A stretch of DNA of 55,155 nt from Deltaproteobacteria bacterium (lineage in GTDB: Bacteria > Desulfobacterota > Binatia > UBA9968 > JAJDTQ01): the NCBI GenBank assembly GCA_026712905.1, contig JAPOPM010000130.1, positions 1-55,155 on the forward strand. The letters are read 5' to 3'. Positions within the stretch are counted from its first letter, which is position 1. Each line of letters starts with the position of its first letter. The position numbers and the translations under genes are program-made. This document shows positions 7,467-15,155 of the stretch, piece by piece. The notes beneath the pieces were generated by a model. That model did not search any database. It had not been told where the DNA came from and was given only the letters and a program-made list of their open reading frames with translations.

Positions 7467-8642
7467 ATGATTATCCGCCGTGCAGACAAGGATATCCGCG
7501 TCGCCTTGGGCCGACAAGCCGCCGTGGCGTTGATCGGACCGCGTCAGGTCGGCAAGACCACGCTGGCACGGCAAATCGCCGACACGACGGATAACGTATA
7601 CCTCGACCTCGAGAAAAGCACGGACCGGACCCGGTTGGCCGAACCAGGGCTCTTTCTCCAGCGGTACGCGGACCGCCTCGTGATCCTCGACGAGGTCCAT
7701 CGCGCCCCGGAATTGTTTCGCGAGTTGCGCGGCCTCATCGACGAAGGCCGCCGGGTGGGCAACCGCACCGGACGGTTCCTGATCCTGGGCTCCGCCTCCA
7801 TGGACCTGCTGCGGCAGTCGAGCGAGAGTCTGGCGGGGCGGATCGAATACGTCACCCTCGACCCCCTCGACGTTCTCGAGTTGGCGCCCGACGACCAGAC
7901 CCTCCGGCGTTTGTGGGTGCGCGGCGGCTTTCCCGAGAGCTTTCTCGCCGCCAACGATGCGGACAGCCTTGCGTACCGTCTGAACTTCACCGCCACGTAC
8001 CTGGAGCGGGACATGCCGCAGTTCTCGCCGTATCCGGTCCCCGCCGCCACGCTGGAGAGGCTGTGGCGGATGCTTGCCCACGGGCAGGGATCCCTGCTGA
8101 ACGCCTCGGCGCTGGCCTCCAGCCTGTCCATCAGCGCCCCCATGGTGACTCGGTACGTCGATCTCATGACCGATCTGCTGCTGGTTCGGCGTTTGCCGCC
8201 TTTCATCGCCAACACCCGCAAGCGGCTGGTCAAGTCACCCAAGGTGTACGTCAGGGACAGCGGCCTCGTGCACGGCCTCCTGGGCATTCAGGACGAGCTC
8301 GCCCTGACCGGCCATCCCGTGATGGGTGCGAGCTGGGAGGGTTTCGTGATCGAGAACCTTCTGGTCGCGGCGCCTCGGCGGACCCTTGCCAGCTTCTACC
8401 GCACCGCCGCCGGCGCCGAGATCGACCTGCTCCTGGAGCTTCCCGGCCGCACCTCGCCCTGGGCCATCGAGATCAAACACAGCCTCGCCCCCCGCCCCAC
8501 CCGCGGCTTCTACAACGCGCTGGAAGACGTACGGCCCGAGAAGGCGTTCGTCGTGTACGCGGGAACGGAACGCTACCCGCTGTCGCGGGAGGCGGAGGTG
8601 ATCGGCGTGCGGGAGATGGCGGAGGTGTTGAGGGGGGTGTGA
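7467..8642 (+). CDS. AAA_14 / DUF4143 family ATPase
   Basis: A full-length 391-residue member of the AAA_14 plus DUF4143 family. The P-loop is GPRQVGKT (24-31), Walker B is LVILDEVH (71-78), and the sensor region reads RFLILGSAS near 110. A winged-helix-like segment (LNASALASSLSISAPMVTRY) is followed by DUF4143, with VYVRDSGLVHGLLG and the nuclease-like AEIDLLLELPG and WAIEIKH strands. Such genes are abundant in genomes with many accessory genes and their biological role is not established; toxin-like, mobile or defence functions have been proposed. There is no room for a normal Shine-Dalgarno site between the inverted repeat and the ATG. Confidence 0.92.
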   Translation: MIIRRADKDIRVALGRQAAVALIGPRQVGKTTLARQIADTTDNVYLDLEKSTDRTRLAEPGLFLQRYADRLVILDEVHRAPELFRELRGLIDEGRRVGNRTGRFLILGSASMDLLRQSSESLAGRIEYVTLDPLDVLELAPDDQTLRRLWVRGGFPESFLAANDADSLAYRLNFTATYLERDMPQFSPYPVPAATLERLWRMLAHGQGSLLNASALASSLSISAPMVTRYVDLMTDLLLVRRLPPFIANTRKRLVKSPKVYVRDSGLVHGLLGIQDELALTGHPVMGASWEGFVIENLLVAAPRRTLASFYRTAAGAEIDLLLELPGRTSPWAIEIKHSLAPRPTRGFYNALEDVRPEKAFVVYAGTERYPLSREAEVIGVREMAEVLRGV

Positions 8643-8760
8643 GGTGGTATCAAGACTGATACGATCCGTGCCCGTGTGGGACCCGACTCGGGCAAGACGC
8701 GAAGAACGTCATACCGGAACTATCGTTGCATCCGGAGATCATCCGCCTGCACCGTGGTGC

Positions 8761-9663
8761 CTATTCGAGCGCCGGTTTGCGAAAGACCTCGCGCTGATGC
8801 CAGGTGATGAACTCCGTTTTCGGGTCCAGTTGGCGATTGCGAGGCGGTCGCAACGGCTTGTCGTGGAAGTCGAGGAACCACTGGATGGGCTGGCTGCGGC
8901 CGTGGACATCGCTGGAAACGAGGATCTTGAAGCCCTGGCCAGCGGCCGCGAGACCGATGGCACCACGGTCGAAGGCCTTGTGGTGCAGCCAGCAAAGAGC
9001 CAAGCCGTTCGGGACTTCGTCCGGGCCTCCGGCTGCATGCCATTTGATATGGGCAGCCTCGACGCCGATCAATTCGTCCCCGAGGCGCACATCGAAATCA
9101 CACACGGCGCACCGTCTCTCGTACTCACGCAACACTTCACGGCGGAAGGCGGGGTCTCGCGGCTGAACGGAGGAATCCCGTATCTCCCAGGTACGCGGGA
9201 TGCCGGTGGCGTTCCGGATGTCTTCATGTAACGACTCCGGGAAGTGGCCCTCCAGCAGTCTTCGTGCAGCCTCTCGCACGAGCTCGGAGGAATCGTGCAG
9301 CATGTGGTAGATTTCTTCCGGAAATCCGCCCGGGACGTTCCGGCTCTCCAGTTCCCGGACGGAAAGGTCTCCGCTCGCGGTGACTCTCAGGCTCTCACTC
9401 CCCGGGATCTCCCAGAGCCCGTCGGCGCGTAGGCGACCGAAGGGAAATTCCGGGTGAAGCGCTTTCCGGGGAGGGCCGAAGCGTTGCAGCAGGTTTGCCA
9501 GCTCGGGCTTGATTTCACTCGGGTAGGACGCGAGGCGTTCCTGGTCGTTGAGGACGCGCCCAAGTGCCAGCAACAGTAACAAGGGTTTGTGGGGCGCACG
9601 CTGCCCGCCGCTCTTCCAGACGTTGATTTCGTCGATCTTCTTGAGAAATTCGTTGTGGGTCAT
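8761..9663 (-). CDS. SBD-HNH type IV restriction endonuclease (phosphorothioate-DNA targeting, putative)
   Basis: A 300-residue protein with two parts. The N-terminal half begins with WKSGGQRAPHKPLLLLLALG (16-35), the signature of the sulfur-binding domain found in ScoMcrA/SprMcrA-like enzymes, which recognise phosphorothioated DNA. The C-terminal half is an HNH nuclease: RRCAVCDF (Cys185, Cys188), VEAAHIKWHA (His205) and NGLALCWLHHKAFDRG (Asn219, His227/228). Enzymes of this build cut DNA carrying Dnd-type sulfur modification and so restrict foreign modified DNA. No dnd genes are seen nearby, which is expected for a modification-dependent restriction enzyme. The specificity is inferred from family resemblance; other DNA modifications are possible. 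Confidence 0.85.
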   Translation of the reverse strand: MTHNEFLKKIDEINVWKSGGQRAPHKPLLLLLALGRVLNDQERLASYPSEIKPELANLLQRFGPPRKALHPEFPFGRLRADGLWEIPGSESLRVTASGDLSVRELESRNVPGGFPEEIYHMLHDSSELVREAARRLLEGHFPESLHEDIRNATGIPRTWEIRDSSVQPRDPAFRREVLREYERRCAVCDFDVRLGDELIGVEAAHIKWHAAGGPDEVPNGLALCWLHHKAFDRGAIGLAAAGQGFKILVSSDVHGRSQPIQWFLDFHDKPLRPPRNRQLDPKTEFITWHQREVFRKPALE

Positions 9664-9738
9664 GAAAATTGCGATGATAGATGGTTCGCAAGAGTATCAT
9701 CGCTGGCACGAGACCGACAACTCGGGGAAGGGTAGACC

Positions 9739-10404
9739 GTGAACGAATCTTGTAAGGACAGCTTGTCCGCGCTGGTCGACGGGGCGCGTGCCTTCCGCCG
9801 GATGGAATACGAAGGCGACCGCTCCCTCATGGCGCGCCTGTCGCAAGGCCAGGAACCGGATGTCCTGATCATCGCCTGCAGCGACTCCCGCGTGGACCCG
9901 GCGTTGATCCTTGGTGCGCGTCCCGGAGACATCTTCGTGGTTCGCGTCGTCGCCAACCTCGTGCCCCCTCGGCGCCCGGGCGACGCGACCGCGTACGCAG
10001 TGATGGCGGCCGTCGAGTACGGCGTCAAGGCGCTCGGGGTCTCCCACGTCGTGGTATGCGGGCATTCTCACTGCGGGGGCATCAAGGCGGCGATGGATGC
10101 GGCGCGAGGGCAGGAACCGCCACCGTTCGAGTGCCTGGGGCCGTGGGTTGCGCTGGCGGACGGAGCCTGCCGGGAGGTGCTGGCGGAGGATTCCGAGGGC
10201 GGGCGCACGGACGCGGAAACAGCGACTGAGGCCGAGCAGCGATCGGTGCTCAAGTCACTGGCAAACCTTCGGTCCTATGCGTGGATTCAGGATCGGGTGG
10301 AAAGCGGGGAGCTCACGCTGCACGGGTGGTGGTTCGACATCGATACGGGTGAGTTGTGGACGGCTGATATGGAGACCGGTGTCTTCCGGTTGCCGCCAAC
10401 TTGA
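9739..10404 (+). CDS. Beta-class carbonic anhydrase
   Basis: The enzyme interconverts CO2 and bicarbonate using zinc. The 221-residue product has all ligands and catalytic residues of the beta class: IIACSDSRVDP gives Cys47, Asp49 and Arg51, and VVVCGHSHCGG gives His109 and Cys112. The helix EYGVKALGVSH before the second motif is typical. The start is a GTG at 9739 with GGGGAAGGG about 10 nt upstream. It is transcribed away from the restriction gene, and the gap between them is only 75 bp, so the two promoters are close together. Bicarbonate supply could serve carboxylating enzymes elsewhere in the genome. Confidence 0.95.
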   Translation: MNESCKDSLSALVDGARAFRRMEYEGDRSLMARLSQGQEPDVLIIACSDSRVDPALILGARPGDIFVVRVVANLVPPRRPGDATAYAVMAAVEYGVKALGVSHVVVCGHSHCGGIKAAMDAARGQEPPPFECLGPWVALADGACREVLAEDSEGGRTDAETATEAEQRSVLKSLANLRSYAWIQDRVESGELTLHGWWFDIDTGELWTADMETGVFRLPPT

Positions 10405-10850
10405 TCCCCGCCTCCCCACCCCTGGATTCCCGCTTCCGCGGGAATGACGACTCGGGGGGTTGGCGCCTCACCCCTTCAAGTACCCTCCAAACCTCTCCAG
10501 CACCTTCTCCTTCAGTTCCGGGCTAGCGCCCGACACGGGCGGGAAGTCCTTGGCCCATTCGTATGGGCGGCAGGCGTCGATGATGGCGCGGGAGTTGAGG
10601 CCTGGCTTGCCTCGAACACCCGGTTCACCCGGTCCGCGGGGCGTGGTGCCTCGTTGACTCATTCATGACTCCATCCTCTCAAAGAGTTGAGTCTGCGGTA
10701 AACCCGGGGCGGTTCAGTCGTGGCCCCCGCGACTTCGGGGGTGGCACATTCCTTGCACTTGACGGGAGAACCGTCTTGAGTCGAAGGCGTGAGCGACCCT
10801 GCGCCGCTCTGTCGGCCCCGCCCGTGAATTCGGCACAAGGGAAGACATGT
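10405..10850. other. Gene-free stretch: repeat half, ubiD fragment, small hairpin
   Basis: After the carbonic anhydrase stop, 10418-10467 is the right half of the interspersed element, with the tag GACTC before the G-run. It is followed directly by the ubiD 3' fragment (10467-10615). From 10616 to 10850 I see no gene; there is a six-pair hairpin (CCCCCG at 10724-10729 with CGGGGG at 10736-10741) and then the probable promoter region of the toxin-antitoxin pair. Confidence 0.6.
10467..10615 (-). pseudogene. Orphan 3' end of a ubiD-family gene
   Basis: On the minus strand this encodes GLNSRAIIDACRPYEW, AKDFPPVSGASPELKEKV and LERFGGYLKG, then a stop. It matches the last 44 residues of the intact UbiD at 11664-13079 with four substitutions (A/M, P/A, K/Q, R/K). 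At DNA level the two are roughly 85% identical by eye, including a 39-base identical run. Upstream of the Gly the similarity ends abruptly. Because most differences are silent or conservative, the fragment once belonged to a working paralogue or a transferred allele. It is in the same orientation as the intact gene, and the toxin-antitoxin pair lies between the two copies. Confidence 0.8.
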
Positions 10851-11234
10851 TTGACGTGTGTAGTCATAAATGACAACAATGGAACTTGGTCGCAGACAAG
10901 ACCCATCGGTTGGGTCAAGGCAGCGCGGAAGGGTTACGAGACCTTCCCAAAGGCTGTACGCGACCGGATCAACACCGCGCTTACGATCGCCGCGGAAGGC
11001 GGAAAGGCAGACATCGCCAAGCCGCTGAAGGGTCTTGAGCTCGGAGTCATGGAGATTGCGCTTCGCCACCAAACCGGTGCTTGGCGCGTTGTCTACGTCA
11101 CTGAAATCGCGGGGAGATTGTGGGTGGTTCACGCGTTCGGGAAGAAGTCGAAGACGGGCATCAAAACGCCGAAGCACGACATCGATCTCGTGAAGGCGCG
11201 CCTGGGGCGATTGAAGAGGGGTTTGTTGCAATGA
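10851..11234 (+). CDS. HigB/RelE-superfamily (Gp49-like, PF05973) toxin
   Basis: The protein has the phage-derived Gp49/HigB pattern: IGWVKAARKGYETFP near the start, KPLKGLELGVMEIALRH in the middle, WRVVYVTEIAGRLWVVHAFG and KKSKTGIKTPKHDIDLVKAR at the end. Such toxins are ribosome-dependent mRNA interferases that block translation, usually neutralised by the partner XRE antitoxin encoded just downstream. The start is uncertain. The family normally begins only a few residues before the IGW-like motif, and no ATG or GTG is in frame there. The TTG at 10851 has AGGGAAG about 6 nt upstream and gives 127 residues. A small N-terminal frameshift is the alternative. The stop overlaps the antitoxin start as ATGA. 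Confidence 0.82.
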   Translation: MTCVVINDNNGTWSQTRPIGWVKAARKGYETFPKAVRDRINTALTIAAEGGKADIAKPLKGLELGVMEIALRHQTGAWRVVYVTEIAGRLWVVHAFGKKSKTGIKTPKHDIDLVKARLGRLKRGLLQ

Positions 11235-11569
11235 ACGACGACTTCGAATTGGAGGAGGGAAGCGGGAACGTCTTTCGAGATTTGGGCGATCCCGAAGCGG
11301 ATCTGAAGCAGGCCAAGGCGATTGTTGCGGCTCGGGTCATAGCGGTGCTGGACAACCGCGGGCTTACGGTCAGAAAGGCCGGGCAAGAGACCGGCTTTGC
11401 GGCCGCGGATTTCTCCCGAATCCGTAATGCCGATCTGCGGCGTTTTACGCTGGATCGGCTCATGAGAATGTTGGCTGCCCTGGACCGTGACATCTGTGTC
11501 AAAATACAGGTGGTTTCGCGGTCCACCAAAGAAACCCGCGAACAGAGTCGTGACCGGGGGGTGTCGTAG
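11231..11569 (+). CDS. XRE-family antitoxin (HigA-like, COG5606 type)
   Basis: A 112-residue protein with a helix-turn-helix: AKAIVAARVIAVLDNRGLTV leads into RKAGQETGFAAADFSRIRNA, and FTLDRLMRMLAALDRDICVK closes the domain. This arrangement is that of the small XRE antitoxins paired with Gp49-type toxins. Its ATG overlaps the toxin stop by four bases (ATGA), so translation is coupled. The toxin-first order is the normal one for HigBA-type modules. It presumably binds its own promoter upstream of 10851 and neutralises the toxin by direct contact. The last 20 residues are polar and probably disordered. Confidence 0.87.
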   Translation: MNDDFELEEGSGNVFRDLGDPEADLKQAKAIVAARVIAVLDNRGLTVRKAGQETGFAAADFSRIRNADLRRFTLDRLMRMLAALDRDICVKIQVVSRSTKETREQSRDRGVS

Positions 11570-11609
11570 CTAACCCTGAATTCGTCATTCCGCGGCGTTG
11601 GCCCGAATC

Positions 11610-11643
11610 CTTGCAAAATAGAAATCCATTTCTATTTTGCAAG
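11610..11643. promoter_or_regulatory. Orphan perfect inverted repeat like that of the ATPase gene
   Basis: CTTGCAAAATAGAAA (11610-11624) and TTTCTATTTTGCAAG (11629-11643) are exact reverse complements with a 4-nt spacer. The outer half (CTTGCAAA) and the CCATTT at the centre are shared with the site at 7430-7466, but no start codon or ATPase follows. It lies between the antitoxin and ubiD genes, which converge. It may be a scar of a lost ATPase gene, a binding site still read by the intact ATPase system, or a weak bidirectional terminator. It has no GC-rich stem with a T-run, so the last is less likely. Confidence 0.65.
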
Positions 11644-11663
11644 ACCCGCGGCTCACTCCCCCC

Positions 11664-13079
11664 TCACCCCTTCAAATACCCCCCAAACTTCTCCAGCACC
11701 TGCTCCTTCAGCTCCGCACTCGCTCCCGACACCGGGGGGAAGTCTTTCATCCATTCGTAGGGGCGGCAGGCGTCGATGATGGCGCGGGAGTTGAGGCCTT
11801 TCTTGTCTCGCGGGATGATGGGGTCGAGGGGGCCGCTCCAGGTGCGGCGCAGGATATCGATGGAGTCGACGGGGTTGCAGCGGGTGCACATGGCCCAGAC
11901 GACGTCGTTCAGGTCGGCGACGTCGATGTCGTCGTCCACTACCACCACGTAGCGGCCGAGGTAGGCGCCGGTGTGGTTCTGGCTGGCGATCATGGCGGCC
12001 TGCTTGGCGTGGCCGGGGTAGCGCTGGCGGATGGAGACGGCGGTGAAGAAGCGGTTCTGGTAGCAGGCGACGCCGGTGACGTCGGGGACGCCGGCCTTCT
12101 CCATGGAGTCCCAGATGAACGCGGCGCGGATCAGCGAGCCGCAGCCGTCGGCGCCGGGCAGGGGCCGGAACGGCGGCGAGCCGGTGAGGATGGGGTTGTC
12201 GCGGTACATGAGGCTCTTGACGTGCACCACGGGTTCATCGCGCGAGCCGCTGGCGTAGTAGCCGGTCCACTCGCCGAAGGGGCCTTCCTCGCGCATCTCG
12301 TCGGGCATGATCTCGCCCTCGATGGCAATCTCGGCGCGGGCGGGAATGGGCAGGCCGGTGAACTCGCCGCGGATGACGTCCACGGGCGCGCCCTTGATGC
12401 CGCCGGCGTAGGCGAGCTCCTCGTCGCCCCAGGGGATCTGCCGCGATCCCAGCAGGAACAGCAGCGGGTCCTGGCCGAAGGAGATGGCGACCTTGAGGGG
12501 CTTGTTCTGGTCGAAGGCCTTCTGGCGGTGGATGCGCCCGTGCTTGCCGGGCGAGATGTACACGGCCAGGCGGTCCTTCTCGTGCACCATGGTGCGGTAC
12601 ACGCCCATGTTCACCCAGCCCTCCTCGGGGTCCTGGGTCATGACCACGTGGGCGGTGCCGATGTAGCGCCCGCCGTCCTCGTCGTGCCACTTGGGCACGG
12701 GCAGCGACAAGAGGTCGATGTCCTTGCCGGTGAACACGTTGTCGTAGAGCGGGCTCTCGTCCACGTACTCGGGCGGGATCAGCGCCGGGTTGTTGAGGCG
12801 CTCCTTCCAGGCGGCGATGAACTCGTTGCGCGTGATGTCCGTGGGCAGGTTGGTGGTGAGGGCGGCGCGCTTGAGCGATTCCACCATGCCCACCAGCACC
12901 CGGTGCCCCTCGGGGTAGTCCTTGATCTGGTCGAACAGGATCGCGGGGGCGTTCTCGCCGCGCCCGGCCGCCTCCGCCAAGGCGCCGATCTCCAGGTTCC
13001 AGTCGCAGCCGGGAACCGTGCGCAGCTCGCCCATGGCGTCCACCTGCTCGATCCATTCTCTCAGGTCGCGATAGGACAT
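11664..13079 (-). CDS. UbiD-family prenylated-FMN decarboxylase
   Basis: A 471-residue UbiD-type enzyme. The family uses prenylated FMN to add or remove CO2 on unsaturated acids, including aromatic, heteroaromatic and cinnamic-type substrates. Landmarks are SYRDLREWIEQVDAMGEL at the start, LPVPKWHDEDGGRYIG, TAHVVMTQDPEEGWVNMGVY and PARAEIAIEGEI, which contains the paired catalytic Glu residues four apart. The ATG at 13079 has AAAGGAG ten bases upstream. It is the last gene of a thiolase-DUF35-ubiD operon, which suggests work in a CoA-linked degradation pathway. The cofactor-making UbiX partner is not in the window. The last 44 residues are duplicated at 10467. Confidence 0.93.
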   Translation of the reverse strand: MSYRDLREWIEQVDAMGELRTVPGCDWNLEIGALAEAAGRGENAPAILFDQIKDYPEGHRVLVGMVESLKRAALTTNLPTDITRNEFIAAWKERLNNPALIPPEYVDESPLYDNVFTGKDIDLLSLPVPKWHDEDGGRYIGTAHVVMTQDPEEGWVNMGVYRTMVHEKDRLAVYISPGKHGRIHRQKAFDQNKPLKVAISFGQDPLLFLLGSRQIPWGDEELAYAGGIKGAPVDVIRGEFTGLPIPARAEIAIEGEIMPDEMREEGPFGEWTGYYASGSRDEPVVHVKSLMYRDNPILTGSPPFRPLPGADGCGSLIRAAFIWDSMEKAGVPDVTGVACYQNRFFTAVSIRQRYPGHAKQAAMIASQNHTGAYLGRYVVVVDDDIDVADLNDVVWAMCTRCNPVDSIDILRRTWSGPLDPIIPRDKKGLNSRAIIDACRPYEWMKDFPPVSGASAELKEQVLEKFGGYLKG

Positions 13080-13126
13080 GGTTGGTCTCCTTTGCGGCAA
13101 CAGGGCCCCCTCAGGTCTCTCGCGGT

Positions 13127-13534
13127 TTACGCCGGCCGGAACTTCGGCAGGGTCACTTCGTCGGTGATGTCCTCGTAGACCACCTCCACGGGCATGTCGC
13201 AGCGCACCTCTTCGGGCTTGCAGCCGGTGACGTTGGAGAGCATGCGCGCTCCTTCGTCGAGCTCGATGACGGCCACCACGTAGGGAAGCTCGTCCGCGAA
13301 CCCGCGCTGGTAGGCGCGGTGGTAGATGACGAAGGAAAACACCCGGCCCTTGCCGGAGACGGGCGTCCAGTCGTACTCGTCGGAGGTGCACTCGGGGCAC
13401 ACCTCTCCGGGCGGGAACCGGAAGGCGCCGCACCTGCGGCACTGCTGCAGCTTCATTTCGTGGTTCTTCGTGGCCTCCCAGTAGACCTGGGAGTCCTCGG
13501 ACGGGGTCGGAATCGGTTTGGCGTAATCGCTCAC
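13127..13534 (-). CDS. Zn-ribbon / OB-fold (DUF35) acyl-CoA-associated protein
   Basis: The 135-residue protein has the two-part DUF35 layout. A rubredoxin-like zinc ribbon, QQCRRCGAFRFPPGEVCPEC (Cys32, Cys35, Cys46, Cys49), is followed by an OB-fold with GKGRVFSFVIYHRAY and YVVAVIELDEGARMLSNV. DUF35 proteins form complexes with thiolases or act as acyl-CoA-binding partners; many thiolase-like enzymes need them for activity. The gene lies 113 bp downstream of the thiolase gene and 47 bp upstream of ubiD on the same strand, which supports such a partnership. The start is GTG at 13534 with GAGGGAGA upstream. Confidence 0.9.
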   Translation of the reverse strand: MSDYAKPIPTPSEDSQVYWEATKNHEMKLQQCRRCGAFRFPPGEVCPECTSDEYDWTPVSGKGRVFSFVIYHRAYQRGFADELPYVVAVIELDEGARMLSNVTGCKPEEVRCDMPVEVVYEDITDEVTLPKFRPA

Positions 13535-13647
13535 GGCGGTCTCCCTCTATCGTTCTGCATTTCCCGGCGGCAACGGGCGTTCCTTCGTCCGCGTCGCCTT
13601 GTCGGATGATGCTTCGCTCATGCGACCTGCGTCCCTCGGCTGTCCGG

Positions 13648-14784
13648 TCAATTGCGCAGTATCAGCGTCGAGTGGCACACGGCGTTGCCGCCGTTGCCGC
13701 TGATGATGGCGGTCTCGGCGTCCTTGACCTGGCGCGGGCCGCATTCGCCGCGCAACTGGCGCACGCCCTCGACGATCTGGAGCATGCCTTCGATGTAGCA
13801 CTCGGAGAGCATGCCGCCGGAGGTGTTGGTGGGCAGCTCGCCGCCCAGCTCGATGCGGCCGCCGCTCACGAACGGGCCGCCCTCGCCCTTCTTGCAGAAG
13901 CCGTAGTCCTCCAGCGTGGCCATGAGGATGTAGGTGAAGCAATCGTAGATCTGCGCGGTGTCGATGTCCTTGGGCTGGAGGCCGGCCATGGCTAAGGCCT
14001 GGGCGCCGGACTCCTTGGCGCCGAGTTCGGTCATGTGGTCGCCCCAGATGTAGCCGCGGGAGTTGTTGGCGCGGCCCATGCCCATGACGTGGACCGGTTT
14101 CTGCTTCATGTCCTTGGCGCGCTCGGCCGAGGTGACGATGACCGCGGCGGCGCCGTCGCTCCGCAGGCAGCAGTCGAACAGGTGGAACGGCCACACGATC
14201 CAGCGCGAGTTGTGGTAGTCCTCCAGGGTCATGTCGGTCTGCATGGCGGCCACGGGGTTCAGTTGCGCGTGCTTGCGGCAGGCCACGGCGATGGCGCCCA
14301 TGTGGTCGTGGGTGGTGCCGTACTCGTGCATGTGCCGGGTGAGGCCGAAGGCGTGCTGGCCGGCGGCGCCGAACAGGCCGTACTCGGGGCCGAACTCGCC
14401 GCCGCCCTCGCCCCGGCTTACGGTCTTGCGCGTGGCGCCCTTGTCGCCGTGCACGCACAGCACGGTCTTGCAGAAGCCCGCCTCGATGGCGGCGGCCGCC
14501 ACCTGCACCATCAGGCAAGAGGTCGCGCCGCCCGCGGACAGCGACACGCCGAAGGCGGTGTCGATGCCCAATCGCTCGGACAGGTTCTGGTGGTGCACCC
14601 GCACCGCTCCCAACAGGTGGCTGTGGGTGATCACCGCGTCGACATCGGTCTTCTTGATGCCCGCGTCGTCTAGGGCGGCCTTCACCGCCGTGACCTGCAG
14701 ACCGTAGTCGCTCAGCTCGGGCACCTTGCCCAGGGCCGAGTGTCCGACGCCGACGATCGCGTATTTGTCCTTGAGTGAAGCCAT
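13648..14784 (-). CDS. Thiolase-family protein (SCP2-thiolase type)
   Basis: The 378-residue product has the thiolase N-terminal pattern: YAIVGVGHSALGK, then DAVITHSHLLG. The segment SLSAGGATSCLMVQVAAAAI places Cys90 where the acyl-accepting Cys sits. The C-terminal half has PKDIDTAQIYDCFTY, GGRIELGGELPTNTSGGMLS and ISGNGG. The central NPVAAMQTDMTLEDYHNSRW segment and the overall form are those of SCP-x-like thiolases paired with DUF35 proteins, which cleave or form 3-ketoacyl-CoA, often of branched or steroid-like substrates. Some such proteins lack activity alone. The ATG at 14784 has AAAGGACACCGA upstream. It is the first gene of the thiolase-DUF35-ubiD operon. Confidence 0.88.
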   Translation of the reverse strand: MASLKDKYAIVGVGHSALGKVPELSDYGLQVTAVKAALDDAGIKKTDVDAVITHSHLLGAVRVHHQNLSERLGIDTAFGVSLSAGGATSCLMVQVAAAAIEAGFCKTVLCVHGDKGATRKTVSRGEGGGEFGPEYGLFGAAGQHAFGLTRHMHEYGTTHDHMGAIAVACRKHAQLNPVAAMQTDMTLEDYHNSRWIVWPFHLFDCCLRSDGAAAVIVTSAERAKDMKQKPVHVMGMGRANNSRGYIWGDHMTELGAKESGAQALAMAGLQPKDIDTAQIYDCFTYILMATLEDYGFCKKGEGGPFVSGGRIELGGELPTNTSGGMLSECYIEGMLQIVEGVRQLRGECGPRQVKDAETAIISGNGGNAVCHSTLILRN

Positions 14785-14870
14785 TCGGTGTCCTTTCTAG
14801 GGCGGGGATTCGTCATTCCGTCATTCCCGCGAATCAGGCTGTGTCAAACAAAACACCATCTGAGAGAAGC

Positions 14871-15036
14871 ACCAACCGCCCGGACTCGTCATTCACCAAC
14901 CGCCCGGACTCGTCATTCACCGACCCCCCGGACTCGTCATTCACCGACCCCCCCGACTCGTCATTCACCGACCCCCCCGACTCGTCATTCACCGACCCCC
15001 CCGACTCGTCATTCACCGACCCCCCCGACTCGTCAT
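14871..15036. repeat. Tandem array, seven 24-nt units
   Basis: GACTCGTCATT begins at 14883, 14907, 14931, 14955, 14979, 15003 and 15027, exactly 24 nt apart. Units read roughly GACTCGTCATTCACCGACCC plus three or four more C. Early units have AACCGCCC instead of GACCCCCC. The seventh occurrence is the left arm of the core palindrome, so the array has grown out of that arm. Units are contiguous, without spacers. Confidence 0.92.
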
Positions 15037-15155
15037 TCCCGCGAAAGCGGGAATCCAGGGGCGGTGGTGGGGCACTACAGGGGCGGTCCCCCGCCTCCCC
15101 ACCCCTGGATTCCCACTTTCGCGGGAATGACGAGTCCGGGGGGTTGGCGCCAATT

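Noticed and set aside
10659..11231. Minus-strand frame of 190 codons opposite the toxin gene
   Set aside because: The plus-strand product has clear HigB motifs, and the minus frame has none.
14871..15036. Possible CRISPR array
   Set aside because: Units are contiguous 24-nt repeats without unique spacers, and no cas genes are present.
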